NCBI RefSeq assembly: GCF_003788585.1
Contig: NZ_AYKG01000005.1
Span: forward strand, 1 to 64,000
Reading direction: 5' to 3'
DNA length: 64,000 nucleotides
Origin: Salinisphaera japonica YTM-1
GTDB lineage: Bacteria > Pseudomonadota > Gammaproteobacteria > Nevskiales > Salinisphaeraceae
Numbering within the stretch: the first letter of the stretch is position 1; the number at the start of each line of letters is the position of its first letter. Below the pieces are notes generated by a model. The model ran no database searches. It was not told where the DNA came from and saw only the letters and a program-made list of their open reading frames with translations. Position numbers and translations under genes: made by a program. Below are positions 1 to 10,327 of this stretch, one piece after another.

Positions 1-866
1 ACCTCGGCCTTGTGCTCGGGCTCGACGTGGATGGTGACCGTGCAATCGGCGAACTCGTTCTCGAGCGCGGTTTCTAGCCGGTCACAGATGTCATGCGCGC
101 GCTCGACGTGCATATCGCCGGCCACCACCAGATGAAAATCGATGAACGTGCGCCGCCCGGCGTGGCGGGTACGCAAGTCATGCGATTGATACGCGCCCTG
201 CGAGTTCTCGAAGATCACGGTACGAATCCGGTCCAGCTCGTCCTCGGGCACGGCCTCGTCCATCAGCCCGCCCAGCGAGGCGCGCACGAGCTGCCAGCCC
301 GACCACAGGATATTGAGCGCCACGGCCGCCGCGATCAGCGGATCCAGCCAGAGCCAGCCGGTGAGTGCCACCAGGGCCACGCCGGTAAACACGCCGATCG
401 ATGTCACGACATCGGTATACAGATGCTTGCCGTCGGCGGTCAGCGCCGGCGAGCGCAGACGCTGCCCCTGGCGTACCAGCACCGCGGCCCAGACACCGTT
501 GAGCACGGTGGCCGCTGCGTTCAGCGCCAGACCCTCGATGGGGGCGGCGATCGCCCGCAGATCAAACAGCGTCTGTACCGCATCGTAGAGGATCGCCCCG
601 GCGGCGCCCACGATGAGCACGCCCTCGGCCACGGCCGAGAAATACTCGGCCTTGGTATGGCCATAAGGATGATTGGCATCGGGCGGGATTGCGCTGACGC
701 GAAGCGCGGCCACCGCCGCGCCGGCCGCCACGATATTGATGATCGATTCCAGCGCATCGGAATACAGCGCGGTACTGCCCGTCAGCCAGTAGGCCAGATA
801 TTTCAGCGCAAAGACGGCCACGCCGATGAGCATGCTGCCCAGCGCATAGCGAACGGTCGTGATCAT
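1..866 (-). CDS. Cation diffusion facilitator (CDF) family transporter, 3' end cut by window
   Basis: Reading the minus strand from ATG at 866 gives MITTVRYALGSMLIGVAVFA, then the CDF core with SDALESIINIVAAG in TM2, the motif DANHPYGHTKAEYFS, and a cytoplasmic domain with DLRTRHAGRRTFIDFHLVV. These are hallmarks of cation/proton antiporters of the inner membrane (FieF/CzcD type) that export Zn2+, Fe2+ or related metals; the metal cannot be told from sequence. The frame is open to base 1, so the C-terminus lies outside the window. The frame also stays open upstream of 866 back to a stop at 927-929, and those codons read like protein (PSFYDPRRSAGHAFF) but offer no ATG, GTG or TTG. A rare start such as ATT at 926 is possible. 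Confidence 0.88.
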   Translation of the reverse strand, partial: MITTVRYALGSMLIGVAVFALKYLAYWLTGSTALYSDALESIINIVAAGAAVAALRVSAIPPDANHPYGHTKAEYFSAVAEGVLIVGAAGAILYDAVQTLFDLRAIAAPIEGLALNAAATVLNGVWAAVLVRQGQRLRSPALTADGKHLYTDVVTSIGVFTGVALVALTGWLWLDPLIAAAVALNILWSGWQLVRASLGGLMDEAVPEDELDRIRTVIFENSQGAYQSHDLRTRHAGRRTFIDFHLVVAGDMHVERAHDICDRLETALENEFADCTVTIHVEPEHKAE

Positions 867-978
867 GAAAAACGCGTGGCCGGCAGAACGACGCGGATCA
901 TAGAAGCTCGGCGCCGCCTCGGCAATTCATGGCCCGGTGTCGATAATCCGGGCCACGGGTCAAGAGTTTAGCCTAGGG

Positions 979-1317
979 TTAGCGTGAGTCCCGCCCGCTG
1001 AGCCAGTCGGTCAGCCAGCGCCCCAGCGACGTATGGCCGGCCAGATAAGCCACGTAGGCCCCGAGTGCGCCGCGTTGGCTGGCCTGAACGGTGACTGCCC
1101 GTGTCACCGCGAACAGACAGACGGCGCTGGCCACGATCAGCAGCAGCGCCCAGGCCCAGATCGAGCCCACCGGCATGACGAGCGATAGCGCCACGAGCGT
1201 ACCCACCCAGGGCACGAGAAACAGCGGCTTGGTCAGGGTGTCTGCGGCGATCAGCAGATAGCCCGCCCAGGACGGCATGCGCTGGCTGCGGCGACGGTCG
1301 TCGTTATCGTCTGTCAT
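979..1317 (-). CDS. Small hypothetical membrane protein
   Basis: This is a 112-residue protein from ATG 1317 (MTDDNDDRRRSQRMPSWAGY). A charged N-terminus is followed by two or three hydrophobic stretches (LLIAADTLTKPLFLVPWVGTL, LSLVMPVG, AWALLLIVASAVCLFAVT), so it should sit in the inner membrane. A TTG 12 codons upstream (1353) would lengthen it, but the ATG gives the more natural acidic start. I recognise no family. It lies between the CDF transporter and the AGE-family isomerase on the same strand, with gaps of about 80-110 bases, so co-transcription is possible. Confidence 0.6.
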   Translation of the reverse strand: MTDDNDDRRRSQRMPSWAGYLLIAADTLTKPLFLVPWVGTLVALSLVMPVGSIWAWALLLIVASAVCLFAVTRAVTVQASQRGALGAYVAYLAGHTSLGRWLTDWLSGRDSR

Positions 1318-1395
1318 GCGAAGGCGGCGGGTTGTGAAGCGGTCATTACACAATACGATGCTGGCCGGGCCCGGGTTTCACAAGCCCGGGCCGGC

Positions 1396-2694
1396 TTATT
1401 CCGTCACGTTGGCATCCATGGGCGCGCCAAACGGCTGTGACACAGCGATCGGCAGGCTCGGCGTCAGAGCGAGCGGGGGCAGTAGCGTGGCCTGGTAAGC
1501 ATGATAGAGATCGGCCTTGAGATGGCCGTCCTCGGCGTGGGGCGCCAGATTGGCGTCCAGCTCCTGAACCCAGCTGCCGTTCACGGTATCGATATAGACA
1601 TCGCGTACGTGATCCCATATCCGCCGATACCAGGCTTCGTAGCCCGGCTCGTCGGTGCGGGTCGCCAGCGCGGCGGCCGCGGCCAGTGCCTCGGCCTGTA
1701 CCCAGTGACGGCGACGCGTGGCACAGGGCTGGGCCTGCCAGTTCACGGTATAGACCATGCCGGGCGCGCCGTCGGCCTCCCAGCCCACGGCCACGGCGCG
1801 ATCGAACAGCGCCTTGGCATCGTAGAACAGCCAGTTTGGCGCGTCGCGACCGGCCGCCTTGAGGCCGGCTTCAAGGCTGATCAGCAGACGCGCCCATTCA
1901 CAGCCGTGGCCGGGCGTGGCGCCAAAGGGGTAGAACCCGTCCTCGATGGCATCGGCGTTGCACTCGCGCCATTCACGCCAGTCGCCGTAGAAATGCTCGA
2001 CGATCAGATAGTCGTTGTCCGCGGCATGGCGATGAATGATGCGTTCGCCGATCGCCAGCGCCCGGTCATACCAGGTGGGGTCGTTCAGTACGTCGGCCAG
2101 CACCAGGCACAGCTCGACGGCGTGCATGTTGCTGTTGGCCCCGCGATAATCCGAGCGCGCCGTCCAGGCCTGATCATAGGATTCGCAGTACGTCTGTGTC
2201 TCGGCCGACCAGAAATGCTGCTCCAGTACGGCCAGTACCGCGGCCAGCAGGTTGCGCGCTCCGGGAATGCCGGCCTGGGTGGCGCTGGCCGCTGCCAGGC
2301 CGACAAAGATCTGGATATAACACTGCTTGGAATCATCGCCCCCGGCCGCCGGTGCGCGTTGATACCAGCCGCCGTACTCGCCGTCGCGCAGCAGCTCGGC
2401 CAGGGCGGTCATGCCATGGGTGGCCATCGAGGCCGCGCCGGGCACGCCGGCCATCGCGGCCAGGCTGTAACAATGGGTGTGACGGGCCGTGACCAGCGTG
2501 TCGGCCACGGCGTCCTCGGCCAGCCGGCCATGAACGTCGAGCGCGGCAAACCCGCCGCCCGGCAGGGCCGCCGCACGATAGAAATGCAACAGCCGCAAGC
2601 CTTCCTGATCCAGCCACAGTCGATGGACAGGCTGGTCGATCCAGCGCGCGCCGGGGGCCGGGTTGGCATGTTCTAACGGGTCGATGACGGACAC
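1396..2694 (-). CDS. AGE family sugar isomerase/epimerase (mannose isomerase / YihS-like)
   Basis: A 432-residue member of the N-acylglucosamine 2-epimerase (AGE) superfamily, whose (alpha/alpha)6-barrel enzymes epimerise or isomerise hexoses such as mannose, sulfoquinovose or GlcNAc. Family signs are TARHTHCYSLAAMAG near residue 65, HGMTALAELL and DGEYGGWY after it, GHGCEWARLL near the middle, and RRHWVQAEALAAAAAL near the C-terminus. The two histidines in the last two motifs match the catalytic pair of YihS-like enzymes. The start is GTG 2694, because AAGGAG lies five bases upstream; the frame is open further up into the neighbouring SDR gene. The substrate is not decided by sequence; mannose/fructose is the best guess. 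Confidence 0.82.
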   Translation of the reverse strand: MSVIDPLEHANPAPGARWIDQPVHRLWLDQEGLRLLHFYRAAALPGGGFAALDVHGRLAEDAVADTLVTARHTHCYSLAAMAGVPGAASMATHGMTALAELLRDGEYGGWYQRAPAAGGDDSKQCYIQIFVGLAAASATQAGIPGARNLLAAVLAVLEQHFWSAETQTYCESYDQAWTARSDYRGANSNMHAVELCLVLADVLNDPTWYDRALAIGERIIHRHAADNDYLIVEHFYGDWREWRECNADAIEDGFYPFGATPGHGCEWARLLISLEAGLKAAGRDAPNWLFYDAKALFDRAVAVGWEADGAPGMVYTVNWQAQPCATRRRHWVQAEALAAAAALATRTDEPGYEAWYRRIWDHVRDVYIDTVNGSWVQELDANLAPHAEDGHLKADLYHAYQATLLPPLALTPSLPIAVSQPFGAPMDANVTE

Positions 2695-2747
2695 GCACAC
2701 TCCTTGAGCGAGACACGCCGACAACGAACCCTGCCGGCGTAAAAAAG

Positions 2748-3611
2748 CTAACCGTTGACGACAATACCGCCGTTGGGATGCAGTGTCTGCCCGCTCATGA
2801 ATGACGCATCCCGACTGGCCAGAAACACGAAGCACGGCCCCAGCTCGCTGGGCTGGCCGCAGCGGCCCATGGGCGTGTTGGCGCCGAAGTTCTCGACCAT
2901 CTCCGGGTCGTGCGCGCCCAGGGTGGCCGGCTGCAGGGGCGTCCAGACCGGCCCCGGGGCCACCGCGTTCACCCGGATGCCGCGCCCGACCACCTGATTC
3001 GACAGGCTACGGGTAAAGGCAATGATCGCGCCCTTCGTTGCCGAGTAATCGACGAGAAAATCCGGGCCGATATACGCATTGACCGAGGCGTTGTTGATGA
3101 TCGTGTCACCGGCGGTCATATGCGCCAGTGCGGCCTTGGCCAGATAGAACTGGCTGTGCATGTTGGCCGCGAAGGTGTCTTCCCATTGGGCGTCGGGCAG
3201 GGTGGTCAGATCGGTATTGACCCATTGCGTGCCGGCGTTGTTGACCAGGATATTGAGGCCGCCCAGCACCTCGATCGTCTCGGCCACCGTGGCCCGGCAG
3301 GTGTCGGCATTGGCCAGATCGCCAGCGATCAGATGACAGCGCGCGCCCTCGGCCTCGACCAGGCGCTTCGTCTCTTGCGCGTCGTCTGTTTCACTGAGAT
3401 ACGCCACGGCCACATCCGCGCCCTCGCGGGCGAAATGGATCGCCACCGAACGCCCGATGCCCGAATCGGCCCCGGTCACGAGTGCCACCTTGCCGGTGAG
3501 TTTGTCCGCGCCTTTATAGCCGTCGCGGATCATCTCGGCGGCCGGCTGCAGGGCGGCCTCGCTGCCGGGCAGATCCTGGGATTGTGCGGGGATGTTCGGT
3601 TGGTCGGACAT
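2748..3611 (-). CDS. SDR family oxidoreductase (YghA / general stress type)
   Basis: A 287-residue short-chain dehydrogenase of the long-N-terminus subgroup (E. coli YghA, Bacillus YhdF). About 45 residues precede the cofactor motif TGADSGIG. NNAG follows near residue 130, then a catalytic S (INNASVNAYIG) and YSATK (YxxxK), and the C-terminus SGQTLHPNGGIVVNG is typical of the subgroup. These enzymes are NAD(P)-dependent and cytosolic, and are often induced by stress; the substrate is unknown. The ATG at 3611 (MSDQPNIPAQ) is preferred over a TTG four codons upstream. The gene precedes the AGE isomerase by 53 bases on the same strand, so the two may share a transcript. Confidence 0.85.
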   Translation of the reverse strand: MSDQPNIPAQSQDLPGSEAALQPAAEMIRDGYKGADKLTGKVALVTGADSGIGRSVAIHFAREGADVAVAYLSETDDAQETKRLVEAEGARCHLIAGDLANADTCRATVAETIEVLGGLNILVNNAGTQWVNTDLTTLPDAQWEDTFAANMHSQFYLAKAALAHMTAGDTIINNASVNAYIGPDFLVDYSATKGAIIAFTRSLSNQVVGRGIRVNAVAPGPVWTPLQPATLGAHDPEMVENFGANTPMGRCGQPSELGPCFVFLASRDASFMSGQTLHPNGGIVVNG

Positions 3612-3682
3612 GACGGTCTGCAAAGCGCTGGAAACAGGCGCTCAGTCTGCCCGTTTCGTGGGTCATGCAGCCATTCGTAGAA

Positions 3683-5236
<1,554 letters not shown>

Positions 5237-8200
5237 ATGAACGCATCCGACGCCACCTACGATATCCCCGCGCATAGCGAACCGCAGGGCGTTCGAGAAG
5301 CGAATATTGAAACGGCGTTCATCGAAAAACTGCGCGGCCTGAAGTACACGATCCGGCCCGACATTCGCGACCGGGCCGCGCTTGAAGCCAACTTCCGCGA
5401 AAAGTTCGAAGCCCTGAACCGCGTCACCCTTACCGACGGCGAGTTCGAGCGCCTGCTGGGTGAGATCGTCACGCCGGATGTGTTCACCGCCTCGCGCACC
5501 CTGCGCGAGATCAATGGCTTCACCCGCGACGACGGCACGCCGCTCAACTACACGCTGGTCAACATCAAGGATTGGTGCAAAAACACTTTTGAGGTGGCCA
5601 GCCAGCTACGCATCAATACCGATTACAGCCATCATCGCTACGACGTGATCTTGCTGATCAACGGCGTGCCTGCCGTACAGGTCGAGCTGAAAACGCTTGG
5701 CATCAGCCCGCGGCGGGCCATGCAGCAGATCGTCGATTACAAGAACGACCCCGGCAGCGGCTACACGCGCACGTTGCTGTGCTTCGTGCAGCTATTCATC
5801 GTCAGCAACCAGACCGATACCCGTTACTTCACGAACAACAACAATCGCCACTTCGCCTTCAACGCCGAAGAACGGTTCCTGCCGATCTACCAGTTCGCCG
5901 CCGAAGACAACACCAAGATCACGCATCTGGACGACTTCGCCGATGCCTTCCTGGCCAAATGCACGCTGGGCCGCATGATCAGCCGCTACACGGTGCTGGT
6001 GGCCAGCGAGCAGAAGCTGCTGATGATGCGTCCGTACCAGATCTACGCCGTCAATCGCATCATCCAGTGCATCGAGGAGAACAGCGGCAACGGCTATATC
6101 TGGCACACCACCGGCAGCGGCAAGACGCTGACGTCTTTCAAGGCGTCCACGCTGCTCAAGCACAACCCCGAAATCCACAAGTGCCTGTTTGTCGTCGACC
6201 GCAAGGATCTGGATCGCCAGACCCGCGAGGAATTCAATCGTTTCCAGCCAGGCTCCGTCGAGGCCAACACCAACACCGCCACGCTCGTGCGCCGGCTGCT
6301 CTCGGACGACTACGCCGACAAGGTCATCGTCACCACCATCCAGAAGCTGGGCCTGGCGCTAGACGAACAGAGCAAGCGTAACCAGAGCCGCCAGCAGCGC
6401 GGCCAGCAAACCTACTCGGACCTGCTGGCACCGCTGCGCGACAAGCGCATGGCCATCATCTTCGACGAATGCCACCGCTCGCAGTTTGGCGATACCCACC
6501 AGACCATCAAGGCATTCTTCCCCAGGGCTCAGCTTTTCGGCTTCACCGGCACGCCCATATTCGAAGAGAACGCCGCACAGAAACAACAGTTTCAAACCGG
6601 CGAAAACGAAGACGATGTAAAGCAGCGCAAGACCACCGCAGACATCTTCCAGCAGCAGCTGCACGCCTACACCATCACCCACGCCATCGAGGACGGTAAC
6701 GTCCTGCGCTTCCACGCCGACTATTTCCGCTCGGAGGGCGAATCGGATGACGCAGCCTCGAAGCCCGGCGCCAAACCCGGCGACACGCTGACCCAGCGCG
6801 CCGTCGTCGAGACCATCCTGGACAAGCACGACGCCGCCACTGCCGACCGGCGCTTCAATGCCCTGTTGGCCACATCCAGCATCAACGACGCCATCACCTA
6901 TTACGCGTTGTTCAAGCAGATACAGGCCGAGCGCCAGGCCGAAAATTCCGATCTCGAGCCGCTCAAGATCACCGCTGTCTTCTCACCGCCCGCCGAAGGC
7001 AATGCCGACGTCCGCCAGCTCCAGGAAGACCTGCCCCAGGAAAAAGCCGACAACGCCACCGAGCCGGACCAGAAGAAAGCCGCCCTCAAACAGATCCTGG
7101 ACGACTACAACGCCGCCTATGGCACCAACCACGCCATCAGTGCCTTCGATGATTTCTACAAGGACGTCCAGCAGCGCATCAAGGACCAGCAGCACCCCGA
7201 TACCGACCTGCCGGGCAAGGGGGCGGAGAAGATCGATATCACCATCGTGGTCGACATGCTGCTCACCGGCTTCGACTCCAAATATCTCAACACGCTCTAT
7301 GTCGACAAGAACCTGAAGCATCACAGCCTGATCCAGGCCTTCAGCCGCACCAATCGTGTGTTGAACGCCACTAAGCCCTACGGCCATATCCTCGATTTTC
7401 GTGGCCAGCAGGCCAACGTGGACGAGGCCATCGCCCTGTTTTCGGGGGCCAAGGCCGACACGGCCCGCAAGATCTGGCTGGTGGACAAGGCCCCGCAGGT
7501 CATCGAACAGTTCAAACAGGCCAAGGACGACCTGGACGCGTTTCTCGAATCCCAGGGCCTGGAATCCCGGCCCGAGGCCATCGCCAACCTCAAGGGCGAC
7601 GACGCCCGCGCCCAGTTCATCAATCGCTTCAAGGAAGTCCAGCGCTGCCAGACCCAGCTCGACCAGTACACCGACCTCACCGACGAACAGAAACAAGAGA
7701 TCGAGCACACGCTGCCAAAAGACGATCTAAGACGTTTCCGCGGTGCCTATCTCGAAACCGCCCAGCGCCTGCGCGAACAGCGCGAACAGCCCGGCGGCAC
7801 GGATAACCCCGCCGTCGATCAGCTCGACTTCGAGTTCGTTCTGTTCGCCTCGGCCACCATCGATTACGACTACATCATGGGCCTGATCGCCCGCTTCACC
7901 GATCAGGACCCCAAGAAAGCGACCATGAGCCGCGAACAGCTCATCGGCCTGATCCAGTCCGATGCCAAGTTCATCGACGAACGCGACGAGATCACCGAAT
8001 ACGTCCGCTCACTGGCCACCGACACGCCCCTCGACGAACAGCAGATCCGAGACGGCTATCGCCAGTTCAAGGCCAACAAGCGGGAACACGAACTGGCCGG
8101 TATCGCCCACCAACACGGCCTGTCCGAACAAGCGTTATCCGACTTTGTGGACACCATCCTGCAACGCATGATCTTCGACGGTGAACAACTCAAAGACTTG

Positions 8201-8329
8201 TTCGCTCCGCTCGACCTGGGCTGGCGCGAAAGAATGAAACGCGAACTCGCCCTGATGCATGACCTCGTGCCGCTGCTCAAGAGACGGGCCGACGGGCGGA
8301 CGATTTCGGGTTTGAGTGCTTATGAGTAG
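5237..8329 (+). CDS. hsdR: Type I restriction enzyme, endonuclease/translocase subunit
   Basis: A 1030-residue HsdR of the EcoR124 (type IC) class, usual length about 1040. The PD-(D/E)xK nuclease is at residues 136-152 (D136 in HHRYDVILL, E150 and K152 in VQVELK). The SF2 translocase follows: Walker A TTGSGKT at 291-297, DECH at 410-413, and GFTGTP as motif III. A C-terminal helical part binds HsdM. With HsdM and HsdS it cuts unmethylated DNA far from the recognition site after ATP-driven translocation. The start is ATG 5237 (MNASDATYDIPAHSE); the long open frame upstream lies antisense to argD and is not coding. All catalytic residues look intact. It overlaps hsdS. Confidence 0.95.
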   Translation: MNASDATYDIPAHSEPQGVREANIETAFIEKLRGLKYTIRPDIRDRAALEANFREKFEALNRVTLTDGEFERLLGEIVTPDVFTASRTLREINGFTRDDGTPLNYTLVNIKDWCKNTFEVASQLRINTDYSHHRYDVILLINGVPAVQVELKTLGISPRRAMQQIVDYKNDPGSGYTRTLLCFVQLFIVSNQTDTRYFTNNNNRHFAFNAEERFLPIYQFAAEDNTKITHLDDFADAFLAKCTLGRMISRYTVLVASEQKLLMMRPYQIYAVNRIIQCIEENSGNGYIWHTTGSGKTLTSFKASTLLKHNPEIHKCLFVVDRKDLDRQTREEFNRFQPGSVEANTNTATLVRRLLSDDYADKVIVTTIQKLGLALDEQSKRNQSRQQRGQQTYSDLLAPLRDKRMAIIFDECHRSQFGDTHQTIKAFFPRAQLFGFTGTPIFEENAAQKQQFQTGENEDDVKQRKTTADIFQQQLHAYTITHAIEDGNVLRFHADYFRSEGESDDAASKPGAKPGDTLTQRAVVETILDKHDAATADRRFNALLATSSINDAITYYALFKQIQAERQAENSDLEPLKITAVFSPPAEGNADVRQLQEDLPQEKADNATEPDQKKAALKQILDDYNAAYGTNHAISAFDDFYKDVQQRIKDQQHPDTDLPGKGAEKIDITIVVDMLLTGFDSKYLNTLYVDKNLKHHSLIQAFSRTNRVLNATKPYGHILDFRGQQANVDEAIALFSGAKADTARKIWLVDKAPQVIEQFKQAKDDLDAFLESQGLESRPEAIANLKGDDARAQFINRFKEVQRCQTQLDQYTDLTDEQKQEIEHTLPKDDLRRFRGAYLETAQRLREQREQPGGTDNPAVDQLDFEFVLFASATIDYDYIMGLIARFTDQDPKKATMSREQLIGLIQSDAKFIDERDEITEYVRSLATDTPLDEQQIRDGYRQFKANKREHELAGIAHQHGLSEQALSDFVDTILQRMIFDGEQLKDLFAPLDLGWRERMKRELALMHDLVPLLKRRADGRTISGLSAYE

Positions 8330-9569
8330 TGGGGCGAACGAGATGACTAAGAACGATAAACAACGCTTGCTCGTGCCCAAGCTTCGGTTTCCGGAGTACC
8401 AGAAGTCGCCGTCCTGGACAATTAAATCACTCGGGAATGTCTGTGAAATACTAAATAATCGAAGAGTCCCAATCACAACCAAAGATCGTAAGCCAGGGCC
8501 TTACCCGTACTACGGGGCAAGCGGGATCGTCGATTATGTTGATGAATTCATCTTCGATGAGCGCCTCGTGCTAGTCGGTGAAGACGGGGCAAAATGGGAA
8601 GCTTTTGATAACACTGCCTTTATTGCTGAGGATGAGTTTTGGGTGAACAATCACGCCCATGTTCTAAAGCCTATAGGAGTGATTGACACGCTTCTAGTGA
8701 GCTACCTCGTGAGAAGTGACGTGGGGCCTTATGTCACCGGCGCGGCACCACCGAAACTCACCTTGGCGAAGCTTAAACGAATACCTATCCCACTACCCCC
8801 TACTGAAGCCGAACAACAAAAAATCGCCGACTGCCTGCGCTCGCTGGACGATCTGATCGCGGCCGAGCGGCGCAATCTGGCGGCGCTGCGGGATCACAAG
8901 CAAGGACTGATGCAACAGCTCTTCCCCCGCGAAGGCGAAACCCGCCCGCGTCTTCGATTTCCGGAGTTTCAGGGGGCGGGCGATTGGGAGGTCTGCGCGG
9001 TCGGAAACATTGCCAAGATTTTTAAGGGCAAAGGCGTCGCGAAAGCTGACATCGTCGCCGGCGGATTGACACCATGTATCCGCTATGCAGAGCTTTACAC
9101 CACTTACGGCGAAGTGATCACAGACATAAAATCCTACACCGATGTATCAGTTTCTGCCTTGGTACTGAGTGAAACAGAAGATGTGATCATTCCCGCATCA
9201 GGGGAAACCAAAGCGGACATTGCGACTTGCGCCTGCGTTGCGAGTGCAGGCGTCGCCTTGGGGAGCGATCTTAACGTGCTGCGATCAAAGGTCGATGGCC
9301 GTTTCTTGAGTTACTACTTGAATGGCGTAAAAAGACCTGAGCTTGCCAAGGTCGCGCAAGGCGACACAGTTGCGCATCTATATCAAGCACAAATTTCCCA
9401 ACTCACCGTTGCGATTCCGACGGATGCGAAGGAGCAGCGTGTTATCGCTGATTGCTTATCAACTATCGATGGCCAGATTAGCGTGAAGGTGGCGAAACTG
9501 AACGCGCTGCGCACCCACAAGCACGGTCTGATGCAGCAACTCTTCCCGGCGTCGGATAGCGCCGTGTAA
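8322..9569 (+). CDS. hsdS: Type I restriction enzyme, specificity subunit
   Basis: A 415-residue HsdS with the usual two-fold plan: target recognition domain 1 (about residues 25-165), central conserved helix, domain 2 (about 215-355), distal conserved helix. The two conserved segments repeat each other (QQKIADCLRSLDDLIAA...DHKQGLMQQLFP and QRVIADCLSTIDGQISV...THKHGLMQQLFP). The protein sets the bipartite DNA target, which cannot be read from sequence. The ATG at 8322 overlaps the hsdR stop by eight bases; ATG 8343 (MTKNDKQRLL) is the alternative. The first recognition domain is clearly AT-richer than its surroundings (about 8400-8800), as expected for an exchanged domain. The stop overlaps the next start (TAATG). 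Confidence 0.93.
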   Translation: MSSGANEMTKNDKQRLLVPKLRFPEYQKSPSWTIKSLGNVCEILNNRRVPITTKDRKPGPYPYYGASGIVDYVDEFIFDERLVLVGEDGAKWEAFDNTAFIAEDEFWVNNHAHVLKPIGVIDTLLVSYLVRSDVGPYVTGAAPPKLTLAKLKRIPIPLPPTEAEQQKIADCLRSLDDLIAAERRNLAALRDHKQGLMQQLFPREGETRPRLRFPEFQGAGDWEVCAVGNIAKIFKGKGVAKADIVAGGLTPCIRYAELYTTYGEVITDIKSYTDVSVSALVLSETEDVIIPASGETKADIATCACVASAGVALGSDLNVLRSKVDGRFLSYYLNGVKRPELAKVAQGDTVAHLYQAQISQLTVAIPTDAKEQRVIADCLSTIDGQISVKVAKLNALRTHKHGLMQQLFPASDSAV

Positions 9570-10087
9570 TGAACCCACGAATCATTATCATCGCCGGGCC
9601 GAACGGGGCAGGGAAAACCACGTTCGCCCGAACCTTTCTACCTGATGACGCGCGCCTGCCGCGTTTCATCAATGCCGATCTGATCGCGACGGGGTTGTCA
9701 CCGTTTGCACCGGAGACGGCGGCGGTCAAGGCAGGGCGCTTGATGTTGCAGGAGATAGACGATGCGGTGGCCCATGGGGAGAGCTTTGCATTTGAAACCA
9801 CGTTGGCCGGCATGGGCTACCGAAAACACATTCGGCGATGGCGCGCCTTGGGCTACCACGTCAGCCTGTTCTTTCTGAGCCTGCCCGACGTAGAAACCGC
9901 TATTGCTCGCGTGGCCACCCGCGTCCGTCAGGGCGGTCACGATATTCCCGAAAACGTGATTCGTCGTCGCTTTACCGGCGGGCAGCGCCATTTCAATACG
10001 GTGTACAAGAACGAGGTGGATGACTGGGCCTTGTATGATAACGGCGGTGATGCCGCCACCCTGCTGGACTGGAGTGAGACACCATGA
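9569..10087 (+). CDS. Zeta-toxin-like P-loop kinase
   Basis: A 172-residue AAA/zeta-toxin-family protein. Walker A GPNGAGKTT sits at residues 10-18, followed by FINADLIATGLSPFAPE, FAFETTLAG and the basic segment VRQGGHDIPENVIRRRF, which is typical of proteobacterial zeta-like kinases. Zeta toxins phosphorylate UDP-amino sugars; many members of this short subgroup are uncharacterised, so toxicity here is inference. The ATG overlaps the hsdS stop by one base and the stop overlaps the next ATG (ATGA), so the gene is translationally coupled inside the RM operon. It splits hsdS from hsdM, which is unusual for a type I locus. Confidence 0.8.
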   Translation: MNPRIIIIAGPNGAGKTTFARTFLPDDARLPRFINADLIATGLSPFAPETAAVKAGRLMLQEIDDAVAHGESFAFETTLAGMGYRKHIRRWRALGYHVSLFFLSLPDVETAIARVATRVRQGGHDIPENVIRRRFTGGQRHFNTVYKNEVDDWALYDNGGDAATLLDWSETP

Positions 10088-10311
10088 AATCGCGAGATAT
10101 TTCCGAGGCACGCAACCCCGATCTGCGCGCGTCCGAGGCCGCGCTGCGCCGCGCGGCGCAACTGGCGCGTCAAACCGCGATCCAGACCGATACGGATCTG
10201 GTCGTGGTGCGTAACGGCCGCACGATTCGGATACCGGCCCATACCCTGCGTTACGAGGCGAAGGGTGATGGAAGCTCGGCTTCAATGCTCATAACGGCCA
10301 GAAAAGATTGA
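10084..10311 (+). CDS. Small partner of the zeta-like kinase, possible antitoxin
   Basis: A 75-residue protein (MKSRDISEARNPDLRASEAA) with an alpha-helical, Ala/Arg-rich first half and a beta-like segment DLVVVRNGRTIRIPAHTLR. It starts within the kinase stop codon (ATGA overlap), so the two are made together. Small genes of this look follow zeta-like kinases in many Proteobacteria to my knowledge, and a role as antitoxin or accessory subunit is inferred from that position. It does not resemble the classic epsilon antitoxin, which precedes its toxin. The stop falls two bases before a 19-base copy of a MITE terminus (10309-10327). Confidence 0.55.
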   Translation: MKSRDISEARNPDLRASEAALRRAAQLARQTAIQTDTDLVVVRNGRTIRIPAHTLRYEAKGDGSSASMLITARKD

Positions 10312-10327
10312 AACGGCAACAGGCCCT
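10309..10327. repeat. Solo 19-bp copy of a MITE terminal repeat
   Basis: The bases TGAAACGGCAACAGGCCCT are identical to 19 of the 27 bases of the terminal inverted repeats that bound the element at 42488-42773. Only this piece is present; no second end is visible nearby. It overlaps the stop codon of the small partner gene by three bases. Confidence 0.7.

Noticed and set aside
1501-2676. 391-codon frame antisense to the AGE-family isomerase
   Set aside because: No domain is recognised; the minus-strand gene has catalytic histidines and a Shine-Dalgarno.
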